Below, in pieces: positions 1 to 9,323 of a DNA stretch of 64,000 nucleotides (position 1 is the stretch's first letter; every line of letters starts with the position of its first letter). This DNA is from Hawksworthiomyces lignivorus (taxonomy: Eukaryota > Ascomycota > Sordariomycetes > Ophiostomatales > Ophiostomataceae): the NCBI GenBank assembly GCA_002917075.1, contig NTMA01000085.1:1-64000 (forward strand). The letters are read 5' to 3'. The notes below the pieces were generated by a model. The model did no database searches and had not been told where the DNA came from. It worked only from the letters and a program-made list of their open reading frames with translations. Made by a program: the position numbers and the translations under genes.

Positions 1-504
1 TGTATCAACGGGCCTTAGAAGGCTACGAGAGGGCACTCGGACGAGACCATATATCAACTCTCGAGACAGTTAATAACTTAGGCATTCTCTATGTGGATCA
101 AGGCCGACTAACAGAGGCCGAATCAGTGTATCAACGGGCCTTAGAAGGCTGCGAGAGGGCACTCGGACGAGACCATATATCAACTCTTAAGACAGTTAAT
201 AACTTAGGCCTTCTCTATGTGGATCAAGGCCGACTAGCAGAGGCCGAATCAGTGTATCAACGGGCCTTAGAAGGCTGCGAGAGGGCACTCGGACGAGACC
301 ATATATCAACTCTCGACACAGTTAACAACCTAGGCATTCTTTATATGCGTCAAGGCCGACTAACAGAGGCTGGATTGATGTATCAGCGGGCGTTATCTGG
401 ATTCCAAGCCGCTTTAGGGCCGTCTCATTGGAAACCCCAAAACATTATGCAGAGTATGGATTTATTAGTTAAGACTACGAGAGGACGTTCGGACAAGGTC
501 ATAC
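1..504 (+). repeat. 126-bp tandem repeats encoding TPR units
   Basis: Copies begin at 1, 127, 253 and 379, an exact 126-bp period (42 codons). By eye, copies 1 and 2 differ at about five of 126 positions; copy 3 is more diverged and copy 4 is degraded. Near-identity at DNA level suggests recent duplication or gene conversion between units. Confidence 0.9.
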
Positions 505-572
505 ATCGACTCTCGAGAAGGTTAAAAATATGGGCTGCCTCCAAAAGATCAAGGCCGGGCGGGAGTGGCTGA
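3..572 (+). CDS. Kinesin-light-chain-type TPR protein, 3' end only (5' end outside window)
   Basis: The frame is open from the left edge to the TGA at 570-572. It encodes repeated 42-residue units with the hallmarks of KLC-type TPRs (Y-x-R-A-L, A-L-G-x-D-H, T-L-x-T-V-N-N-L-G-x-L-Y). In fungi such repeats commonly form the C-terminal sensor part of NLR/STAND-like proteins, but the N-terminal domains are off the window, so that role is inference. The last good unit reads ALGPSHW and then NIMQSM. After about residue 150 the frame loses TPR character. DNA resembling another TPR unit continues at 479-577, but in a different frame, so the annotated C-terminal 30 or so residues are probably a frameshifted tail. 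This is either a recently truncated gene or a pseudogene. It could also be a free-standing TPR protein. Confidence 0.7.
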   Translation, partial: YQRALEGYERALGRDHISTLETVNNLGILYVDQGRLTEAESVYQRALEGCERALGRDHISTLKTVNNLGLLYVDQGRLAEAESVYQRALEGCERALGRDHISTLDTVNNLGILYMRQGRLTEAGLMYQRALSGFQAALGPSHWKPQNIMQSMDLLVKTTRGRSDKVIHRLSRRLKIWAASKRSRPGGSG

Positions 573-645
573 CTTAATGTATTGGTGGGCACTGTCTGGA
601 TTCTAGGCTGATTTAAGGCCGTCTCATTGGAAATCTCAACTTGTT
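479..645 (+). pseudogene. Decayed TPR unit and duplicate of the gene's terminal segment
   Basis: The stretch 479-577 aligns with the TPR repeat DNA but is out of frame with the upstream gene. The stretch 577-640 is a second copy of 379-442 (shared TCTGGATTC and GGCCGTCTCATTGGAAA blocks). Differences between the two are mostly transitions (C to T, G to A and their reverse), and one creates a TAG. This resembles repeat-induced point mutation, although A-to-G changes also occur. Confidence 0.6.
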
Positions 646-2721
646 TGGCGACATATGAATTTTTTACATCCCGTCCGGAACTCTCCTTGCTCAGGCGATC
701 ACTTCATACGTTTCTAGCCGTAAGGATGTGATATGGAGATTATGTCTGGTATCGCTTCTTCCACACAAATGAGAGCTAGCTGGAACTATGTATCTGTGGT
801 AACGTTACTGTCCGGGGCACCTAGTTCACTGTCTCCCACGCCGACATAAATAGAACAACATCACACGATACTTGAATATTCAAATGGTTTCGCTATATCC
901 GAACCATCGACCCTTCTTCCTCGCATACTTTTTACACAATCCTACGATCTTTTATCTGTGTCTATCAGTCACAAACGGTCTTTAAGCAACACTCTTAGGA
1001 CTAAGCCGCCGCCAACAGAACATTATCGACGCTCGAGTGGCTTTATACTGAGTCGGGAGGTCTAGGGCACGTGTTTCAGCACGTGCCACAGCCCTGTGAG
1101 GGATTTGCCGCTGCTCACGTGACAGCAGATAAATTGTATGAGAGACGATCGAGGCCTCTGAAATTATTAGGCGAGGACCGATCGACCAGGGGCCTTCACT
1201 CGGTATGGAGCAATATTTTTGCGGCCTCAAGACGATATCAAAAAGAGGCGTAAAATGAGAGATAGCTTAGAGATAGAACAACAATGAGGACGCCCTTTTC
1301 ACCACTCTTGCGAGGCCCCTAAGCTAGCAATTGCCCACGGCTGCCAGGACGCACCCTTGGGGTAGCAGACGATCTTGCGGCCAGACAACAACCTCCCCGT
1401 AGCTACGCTCCCGCCCAGAGTGCTATACGGCGGCCAATGGCTAGCATTTTTGCATCTATAGGGTCACCGCCTGTGCAGTCGGCTCCCGTTTCAATACCTC
1501 GCCTAGAAAAGACTCGGACGGGTTGAAGAATAGATGTTGAGTGATGCCACTAAGCCACTGTACTAGTACAAAAAGGATCAATCCCTTTGGACACATATAA
1601 CTCAATAATAGATCTGATGGGTATAATAGGAAATTACTATACTGCCAACCAACGTAACCAAAATGCATCTAAACGGTGTATTCAAATGGATCTTTTAGCA
1701 CATATACACAGAAGATTATTGCCCTATCACAGAAAAAATGTATAGCTTTCAAAATACTTAAACGGTAACCACTATGCAATTGCTCTCACTATCACTATTA
1801 TCGTTTTATTGCTCCAATTTTTCAATCTGTATCTCCAATTTTCACTCAAATTCAACTGCAGTTAGACAATTCACTTAGCTTGAAAGAGCATCCCCTATAT
1901 CAACCAGATGTCTGCTTGATACCCGTGGTGCCAGACTCTGGGAAGCAGTTGTTTCGTCCTCTTGTTATGCCTCTACTGCATTTCTCTTCTCTTCAGCTCA
2001 TATAATCCCAACTAAGCTAGGATCTCTAGCAGTGCCATCTTTCCTTGGGGTTTGTCGTGGCTGGCCGGCAATGCCATAATTTTCATTTTTAAATTTTTCT
2101 AGCCGTTCTTTTGACATAGATGCATTAGCTCTCTAGTATCTAGCAAAGTAGGAGTTATAGACACTTTGATTTTGTACTCCGTATGGTAACTCCCTTCTAT
2201 TATTGTGTGGAAAAGTTTCATAACGATCTGAATACCGAGGCTCATAGAATTAAACGAGAAACTAAGGAATGCAAAAAAGAAAAGGTCAGCATAAATCTTT
2301 CCTCCCCAATTGATTGTAGAAGTCGAGAGCAGCATATCTAAAATGCAGTTTCTTCTCGTCGTGCTATAGCTGCGCAGATGTAGAGAACCATCGTGAAGCG
2401 CCTTTTTTTTTGGCGGAATTTTCTCCATCTTCTGTGTTTATTTCCTATGACACTTGCCTCATCTCTGACAACCCCCTGACTGCCTTCCCTAGATTATGCA
2501 TAGACGCCCAGAGACCACTTCAATTGGCATTTCCCACCCAAAGCAGTTATCGGGCTTACATTTATGTGACTTCGTCTTTCTTGTTAGATTAGATGCTCTG
2601 ATGAGATATATTATCCCTATCTAGTAGATCTTTCGCATCCCTCCATCATTATTTATCATCCTTATATCATATATAAGTCCAATCCAAGTTTCCTAGTGAC
2701 GTTCTGTCCAGCAATAGTGAC
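646..2721. other. AT-rich stretch without an assignable gene
   Basis: No frame here could be tied to a known family. Two short coding-like pieces were noticed on the plus strand: about 1350-1530 (Ala/Pro/Arg-rich, containing a run like RRPMASIFASIGSPPV) and about 1575-1720. Both are interrupted by stops and remain unidentified. The rest looks like decayed intergenic DNA. Confidence 0.4.
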
Positions 2722-4033
2722 TCAAGACCAGCCCTCCTTTCCTATCACGTCTGGTTCTGTATCAGGGATCTCATCTGGAGGAATATATTCGACTGGTTTG
2801 CCGAATCTTCCCCCACTTCTCTGCCACTCGTCAGGCTCTGCGAAACCCTTAGTCTGGCCAAATTTTCTCTTTAGCCAACCATTGTAAGCTTGCGGTCTTT
2901 CCTGATAAAGGCGGGGCACCCACCGCCCAAAGTGTCCGTGTGGCGACCCCCAGTATCTGTACATGGACTGCGGTGGCAAGCTCGGTTTCTTCTTTCTAGC
3001 TCACTTCGGTTTCATATACGGCGAATCGACTACATACGACCGATTGAAATCAATGATATAGACGTCTCGCAGCGGTGGAAGATGTGTCACCGGCCCCGAA
3101 TTTGAACTTGAAATTGGATCCGCCACAAGAATATTTCTAGGCTCAAAGTCATTGAAGAGAATGCCATAGAAAGAAAGATGGCATTCGCTTACAATAGCCT
3201 TTGCTAGGATGTCCAAACGCCGTGACTGGGTGATCGCGGCGATTTTGTTCGTTTCCAAGTACGCAAACATACTGATGCCTGATATCCATTGTATCAAAAG
3301 CATCCACACAAGCCGTGAAGCTGATTGGCCCACCTTGCCAGATGCTACCGATTGAGGCTCTGATATGGCGGGCGGTACACACGTCAAACGTCCATGAGCC
3401 AAAATATATAGGAGTACAGCGGCCGTTTATACCAGATTCGCAAAGGCGCTCGTACACTGCGGCTTCGCATCCGTAGTCATGGTCTGCTCGGAGTGTGATA
3501 TCTCCTGAACCATAATAGATAGGATCATAGATCTTAGCGACATGAAATATCTCGGGCACCTCTCCATCCAAGTGGCAGCGAACAATTTGGGCACCATGGC
3601 CATCTCTGCAGGTGATCTGGTCGACGATGCGCAGAGTACGCACCGACAGGTCTGGATGAGGAGGCGCCTGGGACTCCTGAGGGGGAAACAAGAGGCACCA
3701 GTCGGTATCTGTAGCATCCGGATATTCACTGCGATCATGAGGGAGCCGGCAATGGTCGCTTTTGTATCTCATTCCAAATGGTGGCGGCGGCACATGTCGT
3801 CGAATAGCAAGAACCTGGCCTGGATGATAAAGATACTCAGGTTTTCGAGGGTCTGCAGGAGGCTCCCAAGACGTGGGGAACATAGGTTTCGAAATATCCA
3901 TGACACCTACGAGCCCGATTTTAGCGGGCTTCTTTGGCGATGCTAATTCCGTATGATCGTGAAACGTAGATAGATTCAAGATGCGAAGCAACATATACCT
4001 CTCTTTCTGCAGGGATCTACGAAGGAGAGGCAA
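2722..4033 (-). pseudogene. Fungal protein-kinase-like gene, broken by a frameshift and a stop
   Basis: On the minus strand the first frame (4033 to about 3330) contains AKIYDPIYY, then DHDYGCEAAVYERL and YFGSWTFDV. These match the N-lobe region of a large fungal kinase-like (phosphotransferase-fold) family. Near 3300-3390 the coding sense moves to another frame, which gives LDILAKA, then GILFNDFEPRNIL (the catalytic-loop equivalent, D-F-x-x-R-N) and IIDFN (the DFG equivalent). A TGA at 3001-3003 interrupts this frame. The same frame then continues with YRYWGSPHGHFGRWVP and YNGWLKRKFG, the usual C-terminal end of the family. A single frameshift plus one nonsense codon over a recognisable full-length gene supports a recent pseudogene. 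An unusual intron at 3290-3390 is the alternative for the frame change, but not for the stop. Confidence 0.75.
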
Positions 4034-4457
4034 TATACACGATGACGAAAGGTGTTAAAAAAGAAGAAATTGAGTTTTTCGTGGGAATAAGCTGCGAGGT
4101 AGATACGGAAGAAAGCACATAGAAATCACATGTTGTCAACACAGTAGAGAAATAGCCACCTTTGTTCGCTAGAAATATGGAAACAAAATGCCATGCGTAC
4201 AGTGCAACAGGTACTGATACTAGTCTGTTCTGTTAGACTTACATTTAGGTAGCCTAATACCAGGAGGACGGCGTGGCACAGCCTTTCGTGTCACGAAGCT
4301 CCACAGAGACCCCCACAAACCCGGCCAACCAGGTCAGATTTATCAGTAGCGAAAGGCGCCATCTTGCGGAAAGATTAGCTAGTGTCTTAGCTGCCTAAGG
4401 TAGGGCCTAGTCGTGCCTCCTCGCATAAGTGCACGACTGGCACATCTTGAAATTGCC
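4034..4457. other. Intergenic, nothing recognised
   Basis: This is the upstream side of the kinase-like relic. No open frame or RNA gene could be supported. Confidence 0.5.
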
Positions 4458-4522
4458 AAAAATAAAATAAAATAAAATAAAATAAAAAAGAAAAGAAAAG
4501 AAAAGAAAAGAAAAGAAAAGAA

Positions 4523-4566
<44 letters not shown>

Positions 4567-4575
4567 AAAAGAGAG
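4458..4575 (+). repeat. Compound microsatellite (AAAAT)n-(AAAAG)n-(AAAG)n
   Basis: About 118 bp of purine-rich simple repeat. AAAAT units pass into AAAAG units and then AAAG units, which suggests stepwise slippage and unit change from one original A-rich tract. Confidence 0.95.
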
Positions 4576-5289
4576 ACATTGTACACTGGCCTAGCAAAGT
4601 TGAATCCCCTGTGAAACGATAAATTGTTCCTTAAATGAAACTTGCCTCATCGCAAAGCATATAGTTTGACTAGTGAATGTTGATATCGAACCAAAATTCA
4701 ATTGTCAAAAAGACATGAGATAAGTGATACGGGAAGATAAACCTAAGCCAGCGGCTTATATAGCCAGGTGCTTCTAAAAAGTGAGGGCGTTTAGCCATAG
4801 CTATCCTTGACCGAGATAGTCTTTGATTGTTCACACCTTGGTGTAGCCTCTTCAATGTTTCCCGTGGCTGAGTTTGGAACCTGTTAATATCATGACCCGT
4901 ACTACTCCTACCTGGTAGATGAGAGAACAGATGCCAAACTAGGAATTTGTTTGTAATCCGGAAGTTTGTAGCCTTATGGTTGCGGCCTCGTTTTATCTTC
5001 TCATATTGATATTAGTAGACTATCTTTTCTTCTTCTAAGCGCTTTCACTTCACGTTCTGTTCGTAAAGCTCTAAGCTTGGAAATATGGGATTTACTTGCG
5101 CCTTCCTTCCATGTTCAAATATACGTCTGTGGATTACTCATTAATTTCATAAAGCGTGGCGGCCGCACTCATCACAAATTACAAAAGGCAGCAGCGGGTG
5201 TCCTATCGTTAGAAAATTCAGTCCTATTTTTCGTCTCGTCTTGCGTTATATGCTTCTTTGGTGTATCGCCATCTTCAACTAATTTCTTT

Positions 5290-6396
5290 AGTGCCTTCTC
5301 GAAACCCCGTTTTTTATTAAGCTCATCGGTTATAGTGACATACCGCCGCCCACGGCCAGCATCGCTCGGAATGGCGATGCGTCGTGCTTTGTCGCCCCAG
5401 ATGTGTTCTGGGACGAGTAATACATAAACAAGTCGGGCTTATGGTCGGTTGGCATGGTTACTCTTGAGCTTTTCTTCGGTCTCCCAAAAGCACACACCAG
5501 AACGAGTTAAGTGGTCCAACCTCATACGACAGACACTCGCGCATTTCGCGAGCAGAGCTGGCGATCAGGGTGCGGCAGTGTCTTCTCGCCTGCTGGACAC
5601 TCTCCTTAATAACGTACAGGAGTGGCGGCCGTCTGTAGAGCAGTAGCTCCAGCATCGCTTTTTTACAGTTGACGTCAGCGAGATATTTAGTCCCTTGGGA
5701 CTCCGTAGCCAGCAAACGGACAGGCCTGTGGTAGCCTCCGCACGGCTACGCGAAATTCAATACCGCAATGGAGCAGTACAGGCTGCTTCGTTAGCGGGAG
5801 AATTGCCCGGTTCAGACCTCTTCGTTTTGGAGAGCTCCAATATTTCGGACTTCACAGCCTAGGGCAGTTCGTTTGTATTAACTTTGCCGCTCAGTTCTGC
5901 ATCGGCCCACAGACGCTATAGGCAGACTTTTGAGTCTTTTGAAGAAGATAGCGAAAGCGAAAACGACGAGGACGACGAGGACGACGAAGATGAGCGAGGT
6001 GGAAACGATGAATGAAATGAAGAAGAACGGTTTGATACAGAGGTAAACGAACTAAATAGTAGTTCTAGAGAGCCAAGTGTCTTTCGGCGCAGAAATCGGA
6101 TGTCGTGAGTTTTAAGCCTTTTTTATGTAACACTATCGACTACGTTATTTTAATCACCTATTGTATATCTCTTAGACCTTTAGAAAGGCACTCTTAGAAG
6201 CGGCGTACCAGAAGAATCCCCTGCCCGGAAAGGCTGAGTGCCTCCGTCCTGTGGCGGTTGCCTCTATGAGCGATGAGCAAGTCCAAGCATGACACCACAT
6301 GTTACATATCTTCCTCTCACCACTGCATTGTTCCATCGCCACTAACCATATTGGCAGACTCGGTTTTAAAATCCCCGGCATCTTGACAAACACTTA
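5290..6396 (+). pseudogene. Ser/Thr kinase C-lobe with acidic tail and C-terminal extension, multiply disrupted
   Basis: Around 5308-5500 one frame gives FFIKLIGYSD (DFG-region remnant), then FVAPDVFWDE (APE motif) and a remnant of D-x-W-S-x-G-x-x-x-x-E-L as LWSVGMVTLELFFGLPKA. The frame shifts near 5505 and continues as WSNLIRQTLAHF and LLDTLLNNVQEWRPSVEQ, the kinase subdomain X-XI region. Beyond it is a D/E-rich tail (about 5935-6010). A plausible intron lies at 6105-6183 (GTGAGT..TTTAG, in phase), followed by a C-terminal segment KALLEAAYQKNPLPGKAE that ends at a TAG at 6394. Besides a TAA in the first frame, in-frame stops lie at 5644, 5860, 6013 and 6290 (TAG, TAG, TGA, TGA), all reachable by C:G to T:A change. 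The N-lobe was not found. Kinase assignment is good; the subfamily is unknown. Confidence 0.7.
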
Positions 6397-7372
6397 GTGA
6401 AGAACTAATGAATGCCAATGTAGCTTGACTTTATTTTCTTCGAAAGGGGAACTTGGCTCATAAAGATCCATAAACAAACATTTCGCTCTTCTAAGAGCCA
6501 GTTGAGGTCGGAGGATCTATGAGATGTAGATGATTTTTACTCCGTACGTCAGATATAGTTTCCTAATTGTCAGATTGCCATTTTGTCTACGTAGTTATTG
6601 AAGTTACTCTCCTAATTACTATTTTACTCGAGATATTATTTACGGCGTTTTTAAAAACCTAAACTCTGGCCATGTAGTAGAGCTAGGCGCCAAAGTGCAT
6701 AAGAATATATACAAGATACGTGGCTTCTTACAAACCTACACTATGTAGCACCATGCTCCCTACCTAGATAGTACACCTGGCTACATGGAAACTCAGTCGA
6801 CATCAATTGTTTGAAATAACAATGTACGAACCACTATCGCCGGACCATATTTTCATATAAATCTCCTGACTTTCGTTCAAGTACTTATGTTACCATTTTT
6901 TGGCAAACATAAACTTCCCTAGCTTAAACAACCGGCAGAGTTCTCAAGACGCGTTTCAGTCTTGGTAAAGTGTTACTAGGCTCTAGCTGCCTTTTAGTAG
7001 CCCACTAGGAGAGTTGATTGGTACCCGCATAAGGCATGTACACCCGTACCGCTGTTCTGCTGTACGGCGATACGATTAGACTGCATCAGTCACCTGAGGA
7101 GATTCGTCTTGTCAACCCGTGCTGAGGCAATCCGTAGTCACATCTAGGGTGCATCATCGTATGCGCGCTAGCCGCCAAGCTGTGACCATCAGCAAGCTGT
7201 AACAGAGGTGTTGACCCGGTTGAGTTACTACTTGCTAATGCTGCCCATGAATACAAATGATGATTAGCTTTCAACCTTAACTGGCAAAAGACGTGTGTAG
7301 TAAAATTTGTCGATCTTTCTAGCGTAACTAGTTCTAGAGCAACCCAGCTAACCAGCGGTGCACATTTCAAGC
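6397..7372. other. AT-rich intergenic stretch, nothing recognised
   Basis: Short open frames only, on both strands, with no recognisable motifs. It separates the kinase relic from the minus-strand relic that ends at 7373. Confidence 0.5.
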
Positions 7373-8450
7373 CTAGTTATCTTGTGAACTATTTTCTCCA
7401 TGCTCCGGAAGGTGAGAGTAGGCAATGGGGTTATCCTCGTATTCTTCGAGGGTATCAGGGTCGGGCCAGACGACTTTACCCGAGCCTCTCCCGCCTCGCT
7501 CGGTTGAATCTTCCTTCTCTATGGTGTGCGTCGCTTCCGTCAAGACATTTTTTTCTTTTCCACCTGTATAACCATGCGAGGCAACATGACGCTCCCTCCC
7601 AATATGCTCTTCGTTCTTGTAGGCAAACGTGCCATGCCACCCTTTCAGGTCTAGGATATGTTGGCCATTCCTAGAAGTAGTATTATGCAGGTCAGATCTA
7701 ACATATCAAAAGGTTAATAGTGGGAGGAGAAGTATTTTCCTGATAAGGATTTCCTTCGGCGCAAGCTCTTGATCTCGCGCCGTTGCGTAGGCTAAAGCCA
7801 CCAATGCCCGTTTTCGTTCTGGGCTGATTGTGTTGCCCTTGTAGAAAAAGAACTTGATGAGGTTGATACCTCCCTTAGAAACCATTGCCAACAGCGGTTG
7901 AAAGTCTGGTTACAGGAATGGTGGTTTGAATCAAGTCAGAGGAGGATGGTGTAAGATATCAGTCAACCATAGGAGAAGCGGCTTTCTTTTATGCAATCTA
8001 ACCATCGTAAGGTGGTAGGAGGTGGGCAGCTAAGGGAACTGGGCCAATTCCGCTAGTTTTGTAATAAGATGAGGGACACCATCAGGCTCGTCTTTGTTCA
8101 AAAACATGTCTCCAGTCCTCAGCCTGTAAGCGGAGGGCACGTTGCAGATGTAGTTGTCACATTAGACGAACGCCCAAGTAATCAGCAGCGCTTCCACGAT
8201 TGGTCGTGGACTGTTTGTGGCTAGCGCCAAGGTCTTCGGGTCGAGGCCAGAGCTGGCGTACTGATTTCTCGTCGGTTCTGGTTGGCGGCAAAATCCAGAC
8301 AATTTCTCCACCTTCCTCATTCCGGGCGAGAGACTCGGGACAAGGCTGAGTATCGAAATTTTCCTTCGGAATTGTACCTCATAAGCAAGAAGAGGTAATT
8401 ATTATTGCCAGAGAAGCCGCCCATACTAGTATCATATAATGAACTCCTTA
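7373..8450 (-). pseudogene. Unidentified protein-coding relic
   Basis: On the minus strand the frame from 7891 to the TAG at 7373 is open for 172 codons except for one TGA at 7706-7708. It reads as ordinary protein: SKGGINLIKFFFYKGN, ERKRALVALAYATARDQ, LDLKGWHGTFAYKNEEHIG and an acidic C-terminus. Upstream, between about 8450 and 8030, three further coding-like pieces appear with frame changes between them: GGFSGNNNYLFLLMRYNSEG, then EEGGEIVWILPPTRTDE, then TLALATNSPRPIVEALLITW up to LITKLAELAQFP. The protein family is not recognised. Loss of frame and nonsense codons argue for a pseudogene, although one or two gaps could be introns. It lies head to head with nothing intact. Confidence 0.55.
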
Positions 8451-8757
8451 TTCTGGCCGAATGTATCAGTGTATTCTTGGGACCCTAAAGCAGAAGTACC
8501 CACAGCCAACAATCGTCAAAGACGACTGCTGTGTTGATAAAAGAAGCACCCTAAGATATAGTTTCCTCGGCCAAATGGCATGTTTAATTGAACCCGGGCT
8601 AGTCACGGTGTCCTACGATTGAGGTGTGTGCTGGTTTATCATACAAATAATGTGTCAAGTTATTAACACATTGGAACAAACTGTGCCCAAAGCCATCAAT
8701 AGAGATAATATCTCTCGATCAGGTGTAGATTAGGCAGCTGCGCTTGAGGTGAGGTGA
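8451..8757. other. Intergenic flank of the MITE
   Basis: No coding or RNA signal. It contains the left target-site copy (8744-8752) just before the transposable element. Confidence 0.5.
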
Positions 8758-8826
8758 GGTGCCCAATATTTACACAGGTTATTTTATTTTCACACAGGTT
8801 TTTAATCAGCATATGATCCACTAATT
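8758..8826 (+). repeat. MITE left terminal inverted repeat
   Basis: It pairs with 9036-9104 in inverted orientation. The shared blocks are GCCCAATATTTACACAGG, ACACAGGTTTTTA, TCAGCATAT and AATTG. Scattered mismatches show that the insertion is not very recent. Confidence 0.85.
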
Positions 8827-9035
8827 GCCTAATAAGGCCAAAAATCTACCTCTACGTTACAGCAGAGAGCGCTATACAGTTTTTTTACAACTACAATATG
8901 AGGCAGTACGACCGTATCGCGTTTTGGGGGAAGATTCAATGGAGGAAAGAGCAGATAACTGCGTACCTACTTAGACTGGATCAGACAGAAAATAATAGGT
9001 AGACTTGGGCAATTAACCCCTTCCCGATTCAGAGC

Positions 9036-9104
9036 AATTGGTGGATTATATGCTGACTAAAAACCTGTGTAAAAATGAAATATCCTGTGTAAATATTGGG
9101 CGCC
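9036..9104 (-). repeat. MITE right terminal inverted repeat
   Basis: It is the reverse complement of the left repeat with a handful of differences, and ends at GGGCGCC immediately before the right target-site copy TTGAGGTGA. Confidence 0.85.
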
Positions 9105-9323
9105 TTGAGGTGAGGCTCAGTTTAGTCATAATTTCTGCAAGACCTTCTCTGGTAGGGCTTGAACCGACCAGCATTATTGGCCAGAAATTATTAATGGGTC
9201 TACTAGGTACATAGTCAAGACACCAAAAAAGTGACCACTCTCCCATCATCACAAGATATGGAGGGCATCTCACCAGTGATGTTATGTTGGCGAAAGTAAA
9301 TATCCTAGATCCTTCTGCTTACT

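Larger units (their letters stand above)
8758..9104. mobile_element. MITE (non-autonomous DNA transposon) with about 69-bp terminal inverted repeats
   Basis: The left end 8758-8826 (GGTGCCCAATATTTACACAG...) is the reverse complement, with few mismatches, of the right end 9036-9104 (which reads GGCGCCCAATATTTACACAG... on the minus strand). The 210-bp interior has no open frame. Flanking direct copies of TTGAGGTGA lie at 8744-8752 and 9105-9113, giving a candidate 9-bp target-site duplication; the left copy is followed by an extra GGTGA, so a tandem slip must be assumed. Long inverted repeats with a 9-bp duplication suggest a Mutator-like origin, but that is inference. The element needs a transposase from elsewhere. 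Confidence 0.85.

Noticed and set aside
9150..9260. tRNA-like B-box (GGTTCAAGCCC on the minus strand)
   Set aside because: The surrounding sequence does not fold into a cloverleaf with acceptor stem and A-box at the right distance.
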